Part shown: positions 34,282 through 42,366 of the stretch, one piece after another | Numbering within the stretch: the stretch's first letter is position 1 | Layout of the letters: every line of letters starts with the position of its first letter | Source: Streptomyces sp. F001 | Lineage (GTDB): Bacteria > Actinomycetota > Actinomycetes > Streptomycetales > Streptomycetaceae | Length of the DNA: 59,208 nucleotides | Assembly: GCF_004187715.1 (NCBI RefSeq) | Contig: NZ_QZWF01000026.1 | Location: 1 to 59,208, forward strand | Direction: 5' to 3' | Program-made: the position numbers and the translations under genes | The notes under the pieces: generated by a model | Database searches by the model: none | What the model was told of the DNA's origin: nothing | Seen by the model: the letters and a program-made list of their open reading frames with translations, nothing else

Positions 34282-36197
34282 GCGCCTACGCCTGGTACCC
34301 GACACCGGAGTTCACCGAGCACGGCAACATCGCCGCCTTCTGCCGCCGGCACGGCGTCGACGGCGGCTACCGCACACTCCAGGCCCGGTCCGCGGCCGAC
34401 CCCGAGTGGTTCTGGGAGCGGGCCCTGCCGGACATCGGCATCGTCTGGCATGTGCGCCCGCAGCGTATGTGCGACGAGTCGGGCGGCATCGCGTTCACCC
34501 GGTGGTTCCCGGGCGGGCGCACCAACCTCGTCGATTCCTGCCTGGAACGCCACCTCCGGCAGGGCCGCGGGCAGGCGCCCGCCCTGCGCTGGGAACGCGA
34601 GGACGGGACGCTCGGGATCCTCTCGTACGAGGAGGTCGCCGCGTACAGCGCCCGGGTGGCCGGCGGGCTGCGTGAGCTCGGGGTGGGGAGAGGGGACCGG
34701 GTGGCGTGCTGTCTGCCCCCCGGTCCCCATGCCTTCGTCCTGCTCTTCGCCTGCGCGCGGATCGGCGCGATCCTCGTGCCGCTCTTCTCCGGCTTCGGCG
34801 CCGAGGCGATCGCGCTCCGGCTCCTCGACGCCGGCGCCCGGGTGCTGGTGACCGCACGCTCCACCCTCCGGCGCGGACGCCGGTACGACCTGGAGGCGGT
34901 GGCGCGCACGGCCATGGCCGGGGCACCGAGCGTACGTCGACTCGTCGTCGTGGCCGACGGATCGGGCGGCTGGGAGCGGCTGGCCGCCGCCGAACCCGTC
35001 GGAACCGAATCCCTCTCCGCGGCCGCCCCCTTCCTCCTGCTGCACACCTCCGGCACCACCGGCCGCCCCAAGGGCGCGGTCCACACCCACGGCGGCTTCC
35101 CCGCACAGGTCGGCAGCGAGACCCGCTACAACCTCGATCTACGGGCGGGCGACGTGGTCTTCTGGGTGACCGACCCGGGCTGGATCATGTTCCCGCTCGT
35201 CGCGATCGGCGCCACCCTCGCCGGTGCCGGCGTTCTGGCGTACGAGGGCGCGATCGACCACCCGGACGTGAGCCGTCTGTGGCAGCTGCTCGACGAGCAC
35301 GAGGTCACCGTCTTCGGCAGCTCGCCCAGTCTGTCCCGGATGCTGATGGCACGTGGCTCACGGCATCCGGCCGCGCCCCCCTCCGTGCGGGTCCTCGGCT
35401 CGACGGGGGAGCCGTGGACCGAGGAGGCGTGGCGCTGGTACTCCGCCGAGTTCGGCGGCAAACGCTGCCCGGTGATCAACATCTGCGGCGGCACCGAGGT
35501 CGGCGGCTCCCTGCTCGCCTCCGCGCCCACCGTGCCCCAGTCGCCGTGCGGCTTCACGGGACCGTGTCTCGGCATCGACGCGGCCATCGAGGACGAGGCC
35601 GGTGCCGAGATGGACGAGGGGCGGCTCGGAGAGCTGGTCGTACGGCGTTCGTGGCCGGGGATGACCCGGGGGCTGTGGCAGGCGCGGGAGCGGTTCGCCG
35701 ACGCCTACTTCGGGCGCAGGCCGGGGCGCTGGTCCCACGGCGATCTGGTGTCGCGGTCGGGGGACGAGTGGTTCGTGCACGGCCGTCTCGACGACGTCAT
35801 GAAGGTGGCCGGCAAGCGCCTCGGACCCGCCGAAGTGGAGGACGCCGTCCTCGGCGACCCGGCCGTCGCCGAGGCCGCCGCCGTCGGGGTACCGCACCCC
35901 GTCTCGGGCGAGGCCCTGTGGTGCTTCACGGTTCCCGCGCCCGGCCGGACCCTCGACGCGGCGGACGCCGAGCGGATCCGCGAGCGGGTCGCCGCCGCGC
36001 TGGGACCCGCGTTCCGGCCCGGCCGGGTCGTCGCCGTGCCCGAGCTGCCCAGGACCCGCAACGGCAAGGTGATGCGGCGCCTGGTCCGCGCCCTGGTCAC
36101 CGGTGAGGAGCCCGGCGATCTGTCCACGCTCGTCAACCCGGCGAGCCTCGACGCGATCCGCACGGCCGTACCCGGCACACCCGACCACCGTCCGTGA
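34278..36197 (+). CDS. Acetyl/acetoacetyl-CoA synthetase-like acyl-CoA ligase
   Basis: A 639-residue AMP-forming ligase. The N-terminus has the acetyl-CoA synthetase cap pattern (FTRWFPGGRTNLVDSCLERH). Adenylation motifs are LLHTSGTTGRPKGAVHTHGG (from residue 254), VINICGGTEVGG, and WSHGDLVSR; the C-terminal catalytic Lys is Lys597 in RTRNGKVMRR. It forms an acyl-CoA from a short or medium acid. ATGA overlap couples it to the thiolase. The acid is unknown: acetoacetate fits the pairing with thiolase, but ACS-like enzymes also use propionate, crotonate or aromatic acids. It should not be confused with the two FAALs, which lack this cap. Confidence 0.87.
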   Translation: MSAYAWYPTPEFTEHGNIAAFCRRHGVDGGYRTLQARSAADPEWFWERALPDIGIVWHVRPQRMCDESGGIAFTRWFPGGRTNLVDSCLERHLRQGRGQAPALRWEREDGTLGILSYEEVAAYSARVAGGLRELGVGRGDRVACCLPPGPHAFVLLFACARIGAILVPLFSGFGAEAIALRLLDAGARVLVTARSTLRRGRRYDLEAVARTAMAGAPSVRRLVVVADGSGGWERLAAAEPVGTESLSAAAPFLLLHTSGTTGRPKGAVHTHGGFPAQVGSETRYNLDLRAGDVVFWVTDPGWIMFPLVAIGATLAGAGVLAYEGAIDHPDVSRLWQLLDEHEVTVFGSSPSLSRMLMARGSRHPAAPPSVRVLGSTGEPWTEEAWRWYSAEFGGKRCPVINICGGTEVGGSLLASAPTVPQSPCGFTGPCLGIDAAIEDEAGAEMDEGRLGELVVRRSWPGMTRGLWQARERFADAYFGRRPGRWSHGDLVSRSGDEWFVHGRLDDVMKVAGKRLGPAEVEDAVLGDPAVAEAAAVGVPHPVSGEALWCFTVPAPGRTLDAADAERIRERVAAALGPAFRPGRVVAVPELPRTRNGKVMRRLVRALVTGEEPGDLSTLVNPASLDAIRTAVPGTPDHRP

Positions 36198-36223
36198 ACA
36201 GCCCCCGCCTCCAAGGGAGTTCC

Positions 36224-37102
36224 ATGCCGACGATCGACATCCTCCTGCCCGGCTTCGCCATCGACACCGACCAGGGCTATCCCGCCTTCTGCGGGGTGTT
36301 CCTGGTCCGCGGCCCGGACGCCGCCGGACGGCCCCGCACCCTCCTCGTCGACGCCGCCCACGTCGGCCGCCGTCCCTTCCTGTGGGACGCGCTCGCCGTC
36401 CACGGCCTGACCGCCGACGACATCGACACCGTCGTCCTCACCCACGCCCACTGGGACCACGTGCAGAACATCGACCTGTTCCCGCACGCCACCCTCGTCC
36501 TCCACCCCGACGAGCGCCGCTACGCCCACACGCCGCACGCCAACGACTGGGCCACGCCCGCCTGGACCGGGCTGCTGCTGGAGCAACTGCCCGTCCGCGA
36601 GGCGGCGGACGGCGAGGAGCTCATCCCCGGCGTGTCCGTGATCGCCCTGCCCGGGCACTCACCGGGCAGCATCGGCGTCGTCGTGGAGACCGAGGCGGGC
36701 CGCGCCACCATCACCGGCGACGCCCTGCACTTCGCGTACGTCGCCCGCACCCGGCGCAACCCGCTGGTCTTCTGGGACGCCGACGCCGCCGCCCGCAGCA
36801 TCGACCGGGTGCTGGCCGTGTCCGACCTGGTCTACCCGGGCCACGACCGGCCGTTCCGGCTCACCGCGAACGGCGGCATCGACTACCTGGAGTCCTTCGC
36901 GCTCACCCTCACCGGGCTGCGCCCCGACACGGAAGGCCTCGCCTTCGCCGACGGCTCCGCCCGCCCGCTGTGGGTCATGCCGGGCGTGGAGGAGCAGCGC
37001 GCGCTGTACGCGAAGAACGCCGACGACATCGAGCGGCGGATCAGCCGGGTTCCGCGCGTGGTGGGCCCTGCGCGGCAAGGAGCCGGTCCAGGGAGCGGTT
37101 GA
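36224..37102 (+). CDS. Metallo-beta-lactamase-fold hydrolase
   Basis: A 292-residue MBL-fold protein with the zinc motif HAHWDH (His74, His76, Asp78, His79), a further metal His in LPGHSPGS and the bridging Asp in ITGDALH, then YPGHDRPF. Lactonases (AttM/AiiA-like), glyoxalase-II-like thioesterases and arylsulfatases use this fold; the spacing resembles the lactonase/thioesterase side. It is the last gene of the MFS/thiolase/ligase operon, 26 bases after the ligase, so ring-opening of a lactone or hydrolysis of a thioester in that pathway is possible. Its 3' end overlaps the convergent type II thioesterase by 62 bases. Confidence 0.82.
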   Translation: MPTIDILLPGFAIDTDQGYPAFCGVFLVRGPDAAGRPRTLLVDAAHVGRRPFLWDALAVHGLTADDIDTVVLTHAHWDHVQNIDLFPHATLVLHPDERRYAHTPHANDWATPAWTGLLLEQLPVREAADGEELIPGVSVIALPGHSPGSIGVVVETEAGRATITGDALHFAYVARTRRNPLVFWDADAAARSIDRVLAVSDLVYPGHDRPFRLTANGGIDYLESFALTLTGLRPDTEGLAFADGSARPLWVMPGVEEQRALYAKNADDIERRISRVPRVVGPARQGAGPGSG

Positions 37103-37847
37103 GCCGGTCGAAGAACGGCACGGGCGCCTCGCGGGGGAAGAAGTGGCCGCCGGGGACGGTGGTGAGGCTAAAGCCGCGCGCGTACCGCGCCCAGGCCCGT
37201 ACCGCCTCCGCGTCGACCAGCGGGTCGTCGGTGCCGGCGAAGGCCTCCACGTCCAGCGGCAGCCGGGCCCGTTCGTCGTCCGGGTCCGGCAGCCGCGCCC
37301 GCCGATGGCTGGCGCAGATCCGCAGATCGTCCCGTACGACCGGCAGCAGCGCCCGCAGCCAGTCCGCCCGGTCCAGGAACTGCGGGGCGAGCCCGCCGAA
37401 GTCCACCAGCAGGCGGGCCAGTTCACCGTCGTCGTACCGGTCGGGAGCCGGCAGCGTGGGCGTGCGGTGCGGCGCCGCGTACGCCCCGAGGAAGAGCGCC
37501 TCGGGACCACGGGCGCCGGCCCGCAGCCGGGCCGCCGCCAGCGCGAAGGCCAGCAGCGCGCCCATGCTGTGCCCGTACGCCGCCCAGGGCCCCTTGTCGA
37601 GCAGGGACCCGAGGTCGCGGTCGAGGGCTTCGACCACCTCGCCGGCGTCCTGGAAGCGGGGCTCGCGCAGGCGGGCCTCGCGGCCGGGCAACTGCACCGG
37701 CAGAACGTCCACTTCGGGCGGCACGCGGGCGGGCCAGGACGCGAAGAAGGAGGCTCCGCCGCCCGCGTGATGGAAGCAGAACAGCCGCAGCCGGGCATCC
37801 GCCCGGGGCTCCCGGCCGAGGCAGGACGCCGGAGCACTGGTGGTCAT
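37041..37847 (-). CDS. Type II thioesterase
   Basis: A 268-residue alpha/beta hydrolase of the GrsT/RifR type. The N-terminal LRLFCFHHAGGGASFFASWP, nucleophile Ser94 in YGHSMGALLAF, and terminal His in VPGGHFFPRE are diagnostic. These enzymes edit PKS/NRPS carriers by removing stalled or wrong acyl groups. It is the last gene of the minus-strand biosynthetic operon; its ATG overlaps the stop of the upstream hydrolase (ATGA). The large C-terminal lid (LARLLVDFGGLAPQFLDRA) is normal. Its tail overlaps the convergent MBL-fold gene. Confidence 0.9.
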   Translation of the reverse strand: MTTSAPASCLGREPRADARLRLFCFHHAGGGASFFASWPARVPPEVDVLPVQLPGREARLREPRFQDAGEVVEALDRDLGSLLDKGPWAAYGHSMGALLAFALAAARLRAGARGPEALFLGAYAAPHRTPTLPAPDRYDDGELARLLVDFGGLAPQFLDRADWLRALLPVVRDDLRICASHRRARLPDPDDERARLPLDVEAFAGTDDPLVDAEAVRAWARYARGFSLTTVPGGHFFPREAPVPFFDRLNRSLDRLLAAQGPPRAEPG

Positions 37848-38953
37848 ACGGGGGCTCCCGCCGACGTACGGGCGAGGCGGTGACGTGCCCTGAGGACCCG
37901 GGCCCGGGCGGACGCGGCCCGCCGCACGCCACCTGCCGTACCGGCCATCCGCAGCGCCTGCGCCAGCAGCCACAGCCGGGTCTCTGCCGCCCGCTCGGGT
38001 GCGCCGCCCAGTACGTCGTTCTCGACCAGCCGCAGCTGCGGCACGCTCCGCTGGAGCAACTCCGCGTCGGAGTACGGCGCGATCTCGTCGTCGCGACTCA
38101 CCGCGCAGGCGACCGGGATGCGCAGCCGGGCGAGTTCGTCCTCGGCCAGGCTCCAGTCGGCGAGCGCGGCCGGGAGACGGTCCAGGGGGGTGCGGGTGAC
38201 GTGGGACAGGGTCAGGTTCACCAGCTGCGGCAGCGGGGTGCCCTGCGCGGCGCGCACGAAGAAGTCCCGGACCGGTGCGCCGACGGTGGCCAGGCCCTGG
38301 ACACGGTCGTCCGTCAGGGCGTGCCGCAGCGCCAGGTGCCCGCCGAAGCTGAGGCCCACGACGCAGGTGCGGGTGGTGTCGGCGGCGCGGCCGAGCAGAC
38401 CGACGAGGTACCTCAGCATGCGGGTGCTGTCCGTTCCGTAGGGGAGGGCGTTCTCGCCGACGCCGGGCAGCTCCGTCACCACGACGGCGGCGCCCAGCCG
38501 GTCGGCCTCGGCCAGGACGGGCGCCCACTGCTCCTTGGTGCCGGTGATGCCGCCGACGACGAGGATCAGCGGCAGCCGTCGATGCTGCGACAGGCCGGCC
38601 GCCCAGCAGACGAAACCCGTGTCGTCGAAGGGCAGGTCGAGCCGGGTGATACCGCCGGCGCTTTTGCGCCAGCGGTCGAAGGCCGCCACACAGGCGTCCT
38701 GCGCCGCGCGCCGCTCCGGGCCGTCGACGTAGGGGAAGCGGGCCATGGCGTAGTAGCGGACGGCGTCCAGGTTCCGGCCGCGGGCCTCGGCCGCCACCGC
38801 GAGCGACGACCAGGCGTGGGTCCAGGCGCCGGGACCCTCGTCCTTGGCGTCGTCGCTCAGCTGGTGCAGCACCCGGTGCAGGACGTCCGGGGGGACGCCC
38901 TGGGCGTGCGCGTGCGGGAGGGCGAACCTGCGCAGCTCGGCCAGGGGGATCAT
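37844..38953 (-). CDS. Alpha/beta hydrolase (FrsA-like) of the tetronate-type cluster
   Basis: A 369-residue alpha/beta hydrolase with a 100-residue helical N-terminal cap and a core beginning at LPLILVVGGITGTKEQWAPV. The nucleophile is Ser202 in GLSFGGHLAL, with a probable acid in CAVSRDDEIAPY. It matches esterases of the FrsA/2,6-dihydropseudooxynicotine hydrolase type. In tetronate pathways, alpha/beta-hydrolase-fold proteins such as Agg5 and AbyA5 act as dehydratases on the acetylated hydroxymethyl group; no acetyltransferase partner is visible here, so that role is uncertain. It is coupled by ATGA overlaps to the genes on both sides. Confidence 0.8.
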   Translation of the reverse strand: MIPLAELRRFALPHAHAQGVPPDVLHRVLHQLSDDAKDEGPGAWTHAWSSLAVAAEARGRNLDAVRYYAMARFPYVDGPERRAAQDACVAAFDRWRKSAGGITRLDLPFDDTGFVCWAAGLSQHRRLPLILVVGGITGTKEQWAPVLAEADRLGAAVVVTELPGVGENALPYGTDSTRMLRYLVGLLGRAADTTRTCVVGLSFGGHLALRHALTDDRVQGLATVGAPVRDFFVRAAQGTPLPQLVNLTLSHVTRTPLDRLPAALADWSLAEDELARLRIPVACAVSRDDEIAPYSDAELLQRSVPQLRLVENDVLGGAPERAAETRLWLLAQALRMAGTAGGVRRAASARARVLRARHRLARTSAGAPV

Positions 38954-39156
38954 CGGACCGCTCCTTTCTCTGCCGGGATGTCCTCCGGCTCCTTGTCCGG
39001 CAGGGGTGGGGGATCGCCGGCCGGCGGCCGGCCGCGCCCGCGGCCCGCGAGAAGCCGCGCGAGGCCGGGCGGGCAGTAGATGTCCAGCTGGGTGTCGAGG
39101 AACAGGGCGTGGAACCGCAGACAGGGTTCGGGGTCCGGCTCGGGCGTCGCGGTCAT
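38950..39156 (-). CDS. Unknown 68-residue protein of the biosynthetic operon
   Basis: A short frame with ATGA overlaps on both sides: its start overlaps the ACP stop and its stop overlaps the hydrolase start. That arrangement makes it a genuine translated gene. The first 35 residues (PCLRFHALFLDTQLDIYCPP, then GLARLL) look folded; the rest is rich in Arg, Pro, Gly and Glu. There is no signal peptide, membrane segment or recognisable motif beyond a single Cys pair (positions 12 and 28). I do not recognise the family. Position suggests a helper of the ACP/FkbH pair or of the hydrolase. Confidence 0.65.
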   Translation of the reverse strand: MTATPEPDPEPCLRFHALFLDTQLDIYCPPGLARLLAGRGRGRPPAGDPPPLPDKEPEDIPAEKGAVR

Positions 39157-39392
39157 CGGCCCGCCACCGCCTCGTACAACTGCCGGAACGTGCGCGCCTG
39201 CAGCAGGTCCGCCACCGGGATCCGCCGTCCGGCGAGGCTCTCCACGACGGTCACCAGCCGCAGCAGCAGGACCGAGTCCCAGTCGGGGAAGTCGTCCAGC
39301 GGCCGGTCGAGGTCGTCGGCGTCGACGTGCAGGCCGAGTTCCTCCTCGAGGAGGATGCGGAACTCCGTGGGGTCGGCGAGTGCCGTGGTCAT
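39153..39392 (-). CDS. Acyl carrier protein, putative glyceryl carrier
   Basis: A 79-residue free-standing ACP with the phosphopantetheine site DWDSVLLLRL (Ser about residue 39) and a C-terminal ARTFRQLYEAVAG. The WDS sequence, in place of LDS, is common in ACPs paired with FkbH-like proteins. It overlaps the FkbH gene by ATGA and is the natural acceptor of the glyceryl group drawn from 1,3-bisphosphoglycerate. Needs activation by a PPTase such as the one at 47821. Confidence 0.88.
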   Translation of the reverse strand: MTTALADPTEFRILLEEELGLHVDADDLDRPLDDFPDWDSVLLLRLVTVVESLAGRRIPVADLLQARTFRQLYEAVAGR

Positions 39393-41344
39393 CGCTTGTC
39401 TCCGTGTCCGTCGGTTGCCGCGTCGAAGGGTCCGAACGCCGCGTCCAGCCGCAGATGGGCGGGGGCCGGGGCGACGGTCGCGAGGTCGTGCCGGAAGTGG
39501 ACGGCGTCCGGGTCGTCCCCGTCGCCGCCCAGGACGGCGAAGCCGTGGTCGGCGTAGAAGGAGGCGAAGGCGGAGTTGCGCGGCGAGGGCAGGTAACGGC
39601 CCGTCACGGCGCGCGCCCCGGTGGACCGGGCGAAGTCCAGCACCGCCGCCACGCAGGCGCTCTCGATGCCCCGGGAGAACACCCGGCAGCTCAGCACGAA
39701 GTTGTCGATGCGCAGCAACTCGCCCTCGCGCCGCAGGAACAGCGCACCGATCAGCCCGTGGTCGCCGAACCGGTCACGGGCCCGGACCGCGATCACATGC
39801 CGGCCGGGGTGCGCCGTCCAGTCGGCGACCTGCGGCACCTGGAGGCGCTCGGTGGCCAGGTGGAACTGGTTGGTGCGCAGGGTGAGCTGGGAGACCCGGG
39901 CGAGCTCGGACTCGTCCGGCGGGCGCAGGATCACCTCGATACCGAGCCCTTCGAGGTAGTCCTGGTAGGAGCCGACGTCCTCGCGGAACTCCTGCCGCAG
40001 CGCCTCGGTGCGGTAGCGGCCCGCCCGCTCCAGATCGGCCTCGGTCAGCTCGAACAGGTCGAACCAGCCGTCCGCCAGCAGCGCCGACGGATGCAGGGCC
40101 GGCTCCTCGTCGACCGGGACCACGGCCACGTCGGGCAGCCGCTCCGCGACCAGCCCGCACTCGAAGAGACTGTCGTCGACGAAGACGAAGCTGTCCAGGC
40201 CGAGACCGAGCCGGTCGGCGATGTCCCGCACATTGTCGTGCTTGGCCTTCCAGTTGGCGTTGACGCGCACGAAGTCGTCCTCGCGCAGCACCATGGCCGG
40301 GTGCCCCTTGAGCACCTCGCGCACCAGATCGTCGTCGTTCTTGCTGCTGACGGCGAGCAGCACGCCCTGCGAGCCGAGCTGGCGCACCGTGCGCTGGAAG
40401 TCCTGGAACGCCTCGCCGCGCAGCCCCGCGCCGAGCTCGATGCCCTGCGGCCCGGCTTCGCCGAGCACCCCGCCCCACAGCGTCCCGTCCAGGTCGAGCA
40501 CCAGCACCTTGCGGGTGCGGCCGAGGCGGGCCCGTACCACGTGGGCGGCCTCCCGGGCGTAGGCGGCCAGCAGCGGGTCGGACAGCCGGGCCCGGGCGTA
40601 CTGCGCGGTGCGCGGCTCGCAGGCGGGCACTCCCTCGCCGACCGGCGGATCGAGGTCGACGGTGACCACGGAGGGATGCTGGTCGGCGAGCGACAGCAGC
40701 CCCCGGTTGAACTCCCGCCACACCGCGCCGAGCCGGGCCCGGGAACGCAGGTCGACCAGTTGGTGGGTGAACCGGCGCAGCAGCGGCACCGTGTTGAGGA
40801 CGAGCAGCCCGCGCCCCGCCTCCTGATGGGCGCGCACGGCACCCGCGAGCAGCGACAGCTTCGCCCGCGCCGCAGCCTCGACGTCCTCCGCCCGCCACGG
40901 CACGGTGACGTCGTCGAAGACGGTGTACGCGTCGAGCAGGCAGAGCGTGAGCTGCGGCAGCGCCTCGTCCGAGGGGCGCATCAGGTCCTGTACGTACGCC
41001 CCGTAGGGCGCGACCTTCGGCTCCAACAGCAGCCCGTGCCGGGCCAGTTCGGCGGTGAGCGGCGCGACCACCGGGGCCACCGTCGAATGCCCTGTGACGG
41101 CGACGGACACCACCGGCACGTCGGGTGCGTGCCGCCGTACCTCCGTCGGGTCGAGCCGGGACAGCAGCTGCCCGGCGGCCGGGAGGTCGGCCTGCGGCAT
41201 GCGGGACAGCAGGTCCGGGACGGCCCGGTACTCGGCGGCGAGCTTGCCCGACCGGTGCAGGATGCGCAGGGTGCGCAGCGCCCCGGGGTCGTGCCAGGCG
41301 CCGGGACCGACGGTGCTCTCCATGGGTGTCCCGGTCTGCGTCAT
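39389..41344 (-). CDS. FkbH-like glyceryltransferase/phosphatase
   Basis: A 651-residue HAD-IIIC protein. The N-terminal 270 residues form an SGNH-like domain (VVSVAVTGHSTVAPVVAPL). The HAD core begins at KVLVLDLDGTLWGGVLGE, with Asp284 and Asp286, then VSSKNDDD and FVFVDDSLFE. The C-terminus is a GNAT-like domain (QVSQLTLRTNQFHLATERL-type segment from about residue 490). Such enzymes take 1,3-bisphosphoglycerate, remove phosphate, and place a glyceryl unit on an ACP, as in tetronate, spirotetronate and methoxymalonyl pathways. No 3-hydroxyacyl-CoA dehydrogenase or acyl-CoA dehydrogenase (needed for methoxymalonyl) is present, which favours the tetronate route. Its ATG overlaps the KASIII stop. 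Confidence 0.9.
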   Translation of the reverse strand: MTQTGTPMESTVGPGAWHDPGALRTLRILHRSGKLAAEYRAVPDLLSRMPQADLPAAGQLLSRLDPTEVRRHAPDVPVVSVAVTGHSTVAPVVAPLTAELARHGLLLEPKVAPYGAYVQDLMRPSDEALPQLTLCLLDAYTVFDDVTVPWRAEDVEAAARAKLSLLAGAVRAHQEAGRGLLVLNTVPLLRRFTHQLVDLRSRARLGAVWREFNRGLLSLADQHPSVVTVDLDPPVGEGVPACEPRTAQYARARLSDPLLAAYAREAAHVVRARLGRTRKVLVLDLDGTLWGGVLGEAGPQGIELGAGLRGEAFQDFQRTVRQLGSQGVLLAVSSKNDDDLVREVLKGHPAMVLREDDFVRVNANWKAKHDNVRDIADRLGLGLDSFVFVDDSLFECGLVAERLPDVAVVPVDEEPALHPSALLADGWFDLFELTEADLERAGRYRTEALRQEFREDVGSYQDYLEGLGIEVILRPPDESELARVSQLTLRTNQFHLATERLQVPQVADWTAHPGRHVIAVRARDRFGDHGLIGALFLRREGELLRIDNFVLSCRVFSRGIESACVAAVLDFARSTGARAVTGRYLPSPRNSAFASFYADHGFAVLGGDGDDPDAVHFRHDLATVAPAPAHLRLDAAFGPFDAATDGHGDKR

Positions 41345-42366
41345 GACCGCTCCAGGGCGATACCCGACTTGATCCACTTGCTGGACTCGACCGCGACCGC
41401 GACGGCCCGCCCGGGCCCCTCCCACTGCCGCAGCAACTCGGCGAGCTGGAGGAACGGCAGGGCGTTGCCGTTGTTGCCGACGTGGCGCACCACGTTGATC
41501 CGGCGGGCGTCCGGGGCGGGCATCTCGGCGGAGATGCGATCGCTCATCCGGCCGGACAGCTGCGGGGGCAGCAGGAAGTCCACATCGTCGGCGGCCCAGC
41601 CCAGGTCCTCCAGGAGCTCCCAGAACATCTGCTGGGCCAGCGCGGGCACCGTCTCCTCGATCGCCTTGTAGTCCTCGGAGACGGCGGTGCGGTCGCTGTG
41701 CCGGTCGCCGAGCCCGAACCAGTCGATGACCTGGCCGGGCTCCCGGCCCAGGCCCACCAGCCGGTTGAGCACCTGGCGGATCTCGATGCCGTCACCACCG
41801 ACGGGCTCGGCGCTGAGCACGGCCGCGCCGGCCCCGTCGCCGAACAGCACGTAGTTCACGAGCTCGGCGGAGGTGCGGCTGCCCGGGTCGAAGTCGGTCT
41901 CCAGGTGCTTGGCGCACACGTCGCCGCCGATCACCAGCACGGTGCGGCAGCGCCCGGCGAGCAGCAGGGTGCGGGCCACGTCCAGGGCCTGCACGGCTCC
42001 CGCGCAGCCGGACTGGAGCTGGTAGGTGGGGACGTTGTCGATGCCGAGCCGGTCCGCCACCAGGTTCACGGTGGCCGGCATCAGCTGGTCGGGGGTGGCG
42101 GTGCCCATCACGACGCAGTCGATGTCGTAGGGCTCGAGTGCGGCCTCGGCCAGCGCCCGGTCGGCGGCGGTCGCCGCGATGTCGGCGAGGGTGTGCCGGA
42201 CCTGCCCGGTCGCCAGGTCGACGGCGAAGTGCCGGCCGGTGTTGCCGATGAACAGGTCGGCCCAGCTCTCGTCGACGCCGACGAGCTTGGCCAGGGTCGT
42301 GTTGTCCACCGGGTCGCCGGGCAGGCAGGTGCCGACCGAGGCCAGGTAGACGGTGGGGGCGGTCAT
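41341..42366 (-). CDS. KASIII (FabH)-like condensing enzyme, atypical active site
   Basis: A 341-residue thiolase-fold enzyme. Cys121 in QSGCAGAVQALD is the nucleophile. Where FabH has the HQAN motif, this protein has LLPPQLSGRMSDRI (around 266-279), so the catalytic His is not in its usual place; Asn residues in GNNGNALPF (298-301) match the third catalytic position. In the RK-682 tetronate pathway a FabH-like protein (RkD) joins the beta-ketoacyl chain to glyceryl-ACP, forming the C-C and C-O bonds. Adjacency to the FkbH, ACP and PKS genes points to the same task. ATGA overlaps link it to its neighbours. Confidence 0.85.
   Translation of the reverse strand: MTAPTVYLASVGTCLPGDPVDNTTLAKLVGVDESWADLFIGNTGRHFAVDLATGQVRHTLADIAATAADRALAEAALEPYDIDCVVMGTATPDQLMPATVNLVADRLGIDNVPTYQLQSGCAGAVQALDVARTLLLAGRCRTVLVIGGDVCAKHLETDFDPGSRTSAELVNYVLFGDGAGAAVLSAEPVGGDGIEIRQVLNRLVGLGREPGQVIDWFGLGDRHSDRTAVSEDYKAIEETVPALAQQMFWELLEDLGWAADDVDFLLPPQLSGRMSDRISAEMPAPDARRINVVRHVGNNGNALPFLQLAELLRQWEGPGRAVAVAVESSKWIKSGIALERS

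Noticed and set aside
33375..36197. A 940-residue fusion of an arginine-rich domain with the acyl-CoA synthetase
   Set aside because: The first 301 residues are an alternative frame of the thiolase gene; the ligase has its own ATG at 34278 overlapping the thiolase stop.
39389..41344. Methoxymalonyl-ACP extender pathway based on FkbH
   Set aside because: The accompanying 3-hydroxyacyl-CoA dehydrogenase, acyl-CoA dehydrogenase and O-methyltransferase are absent; the FabH-like partner favours a tetronate route.
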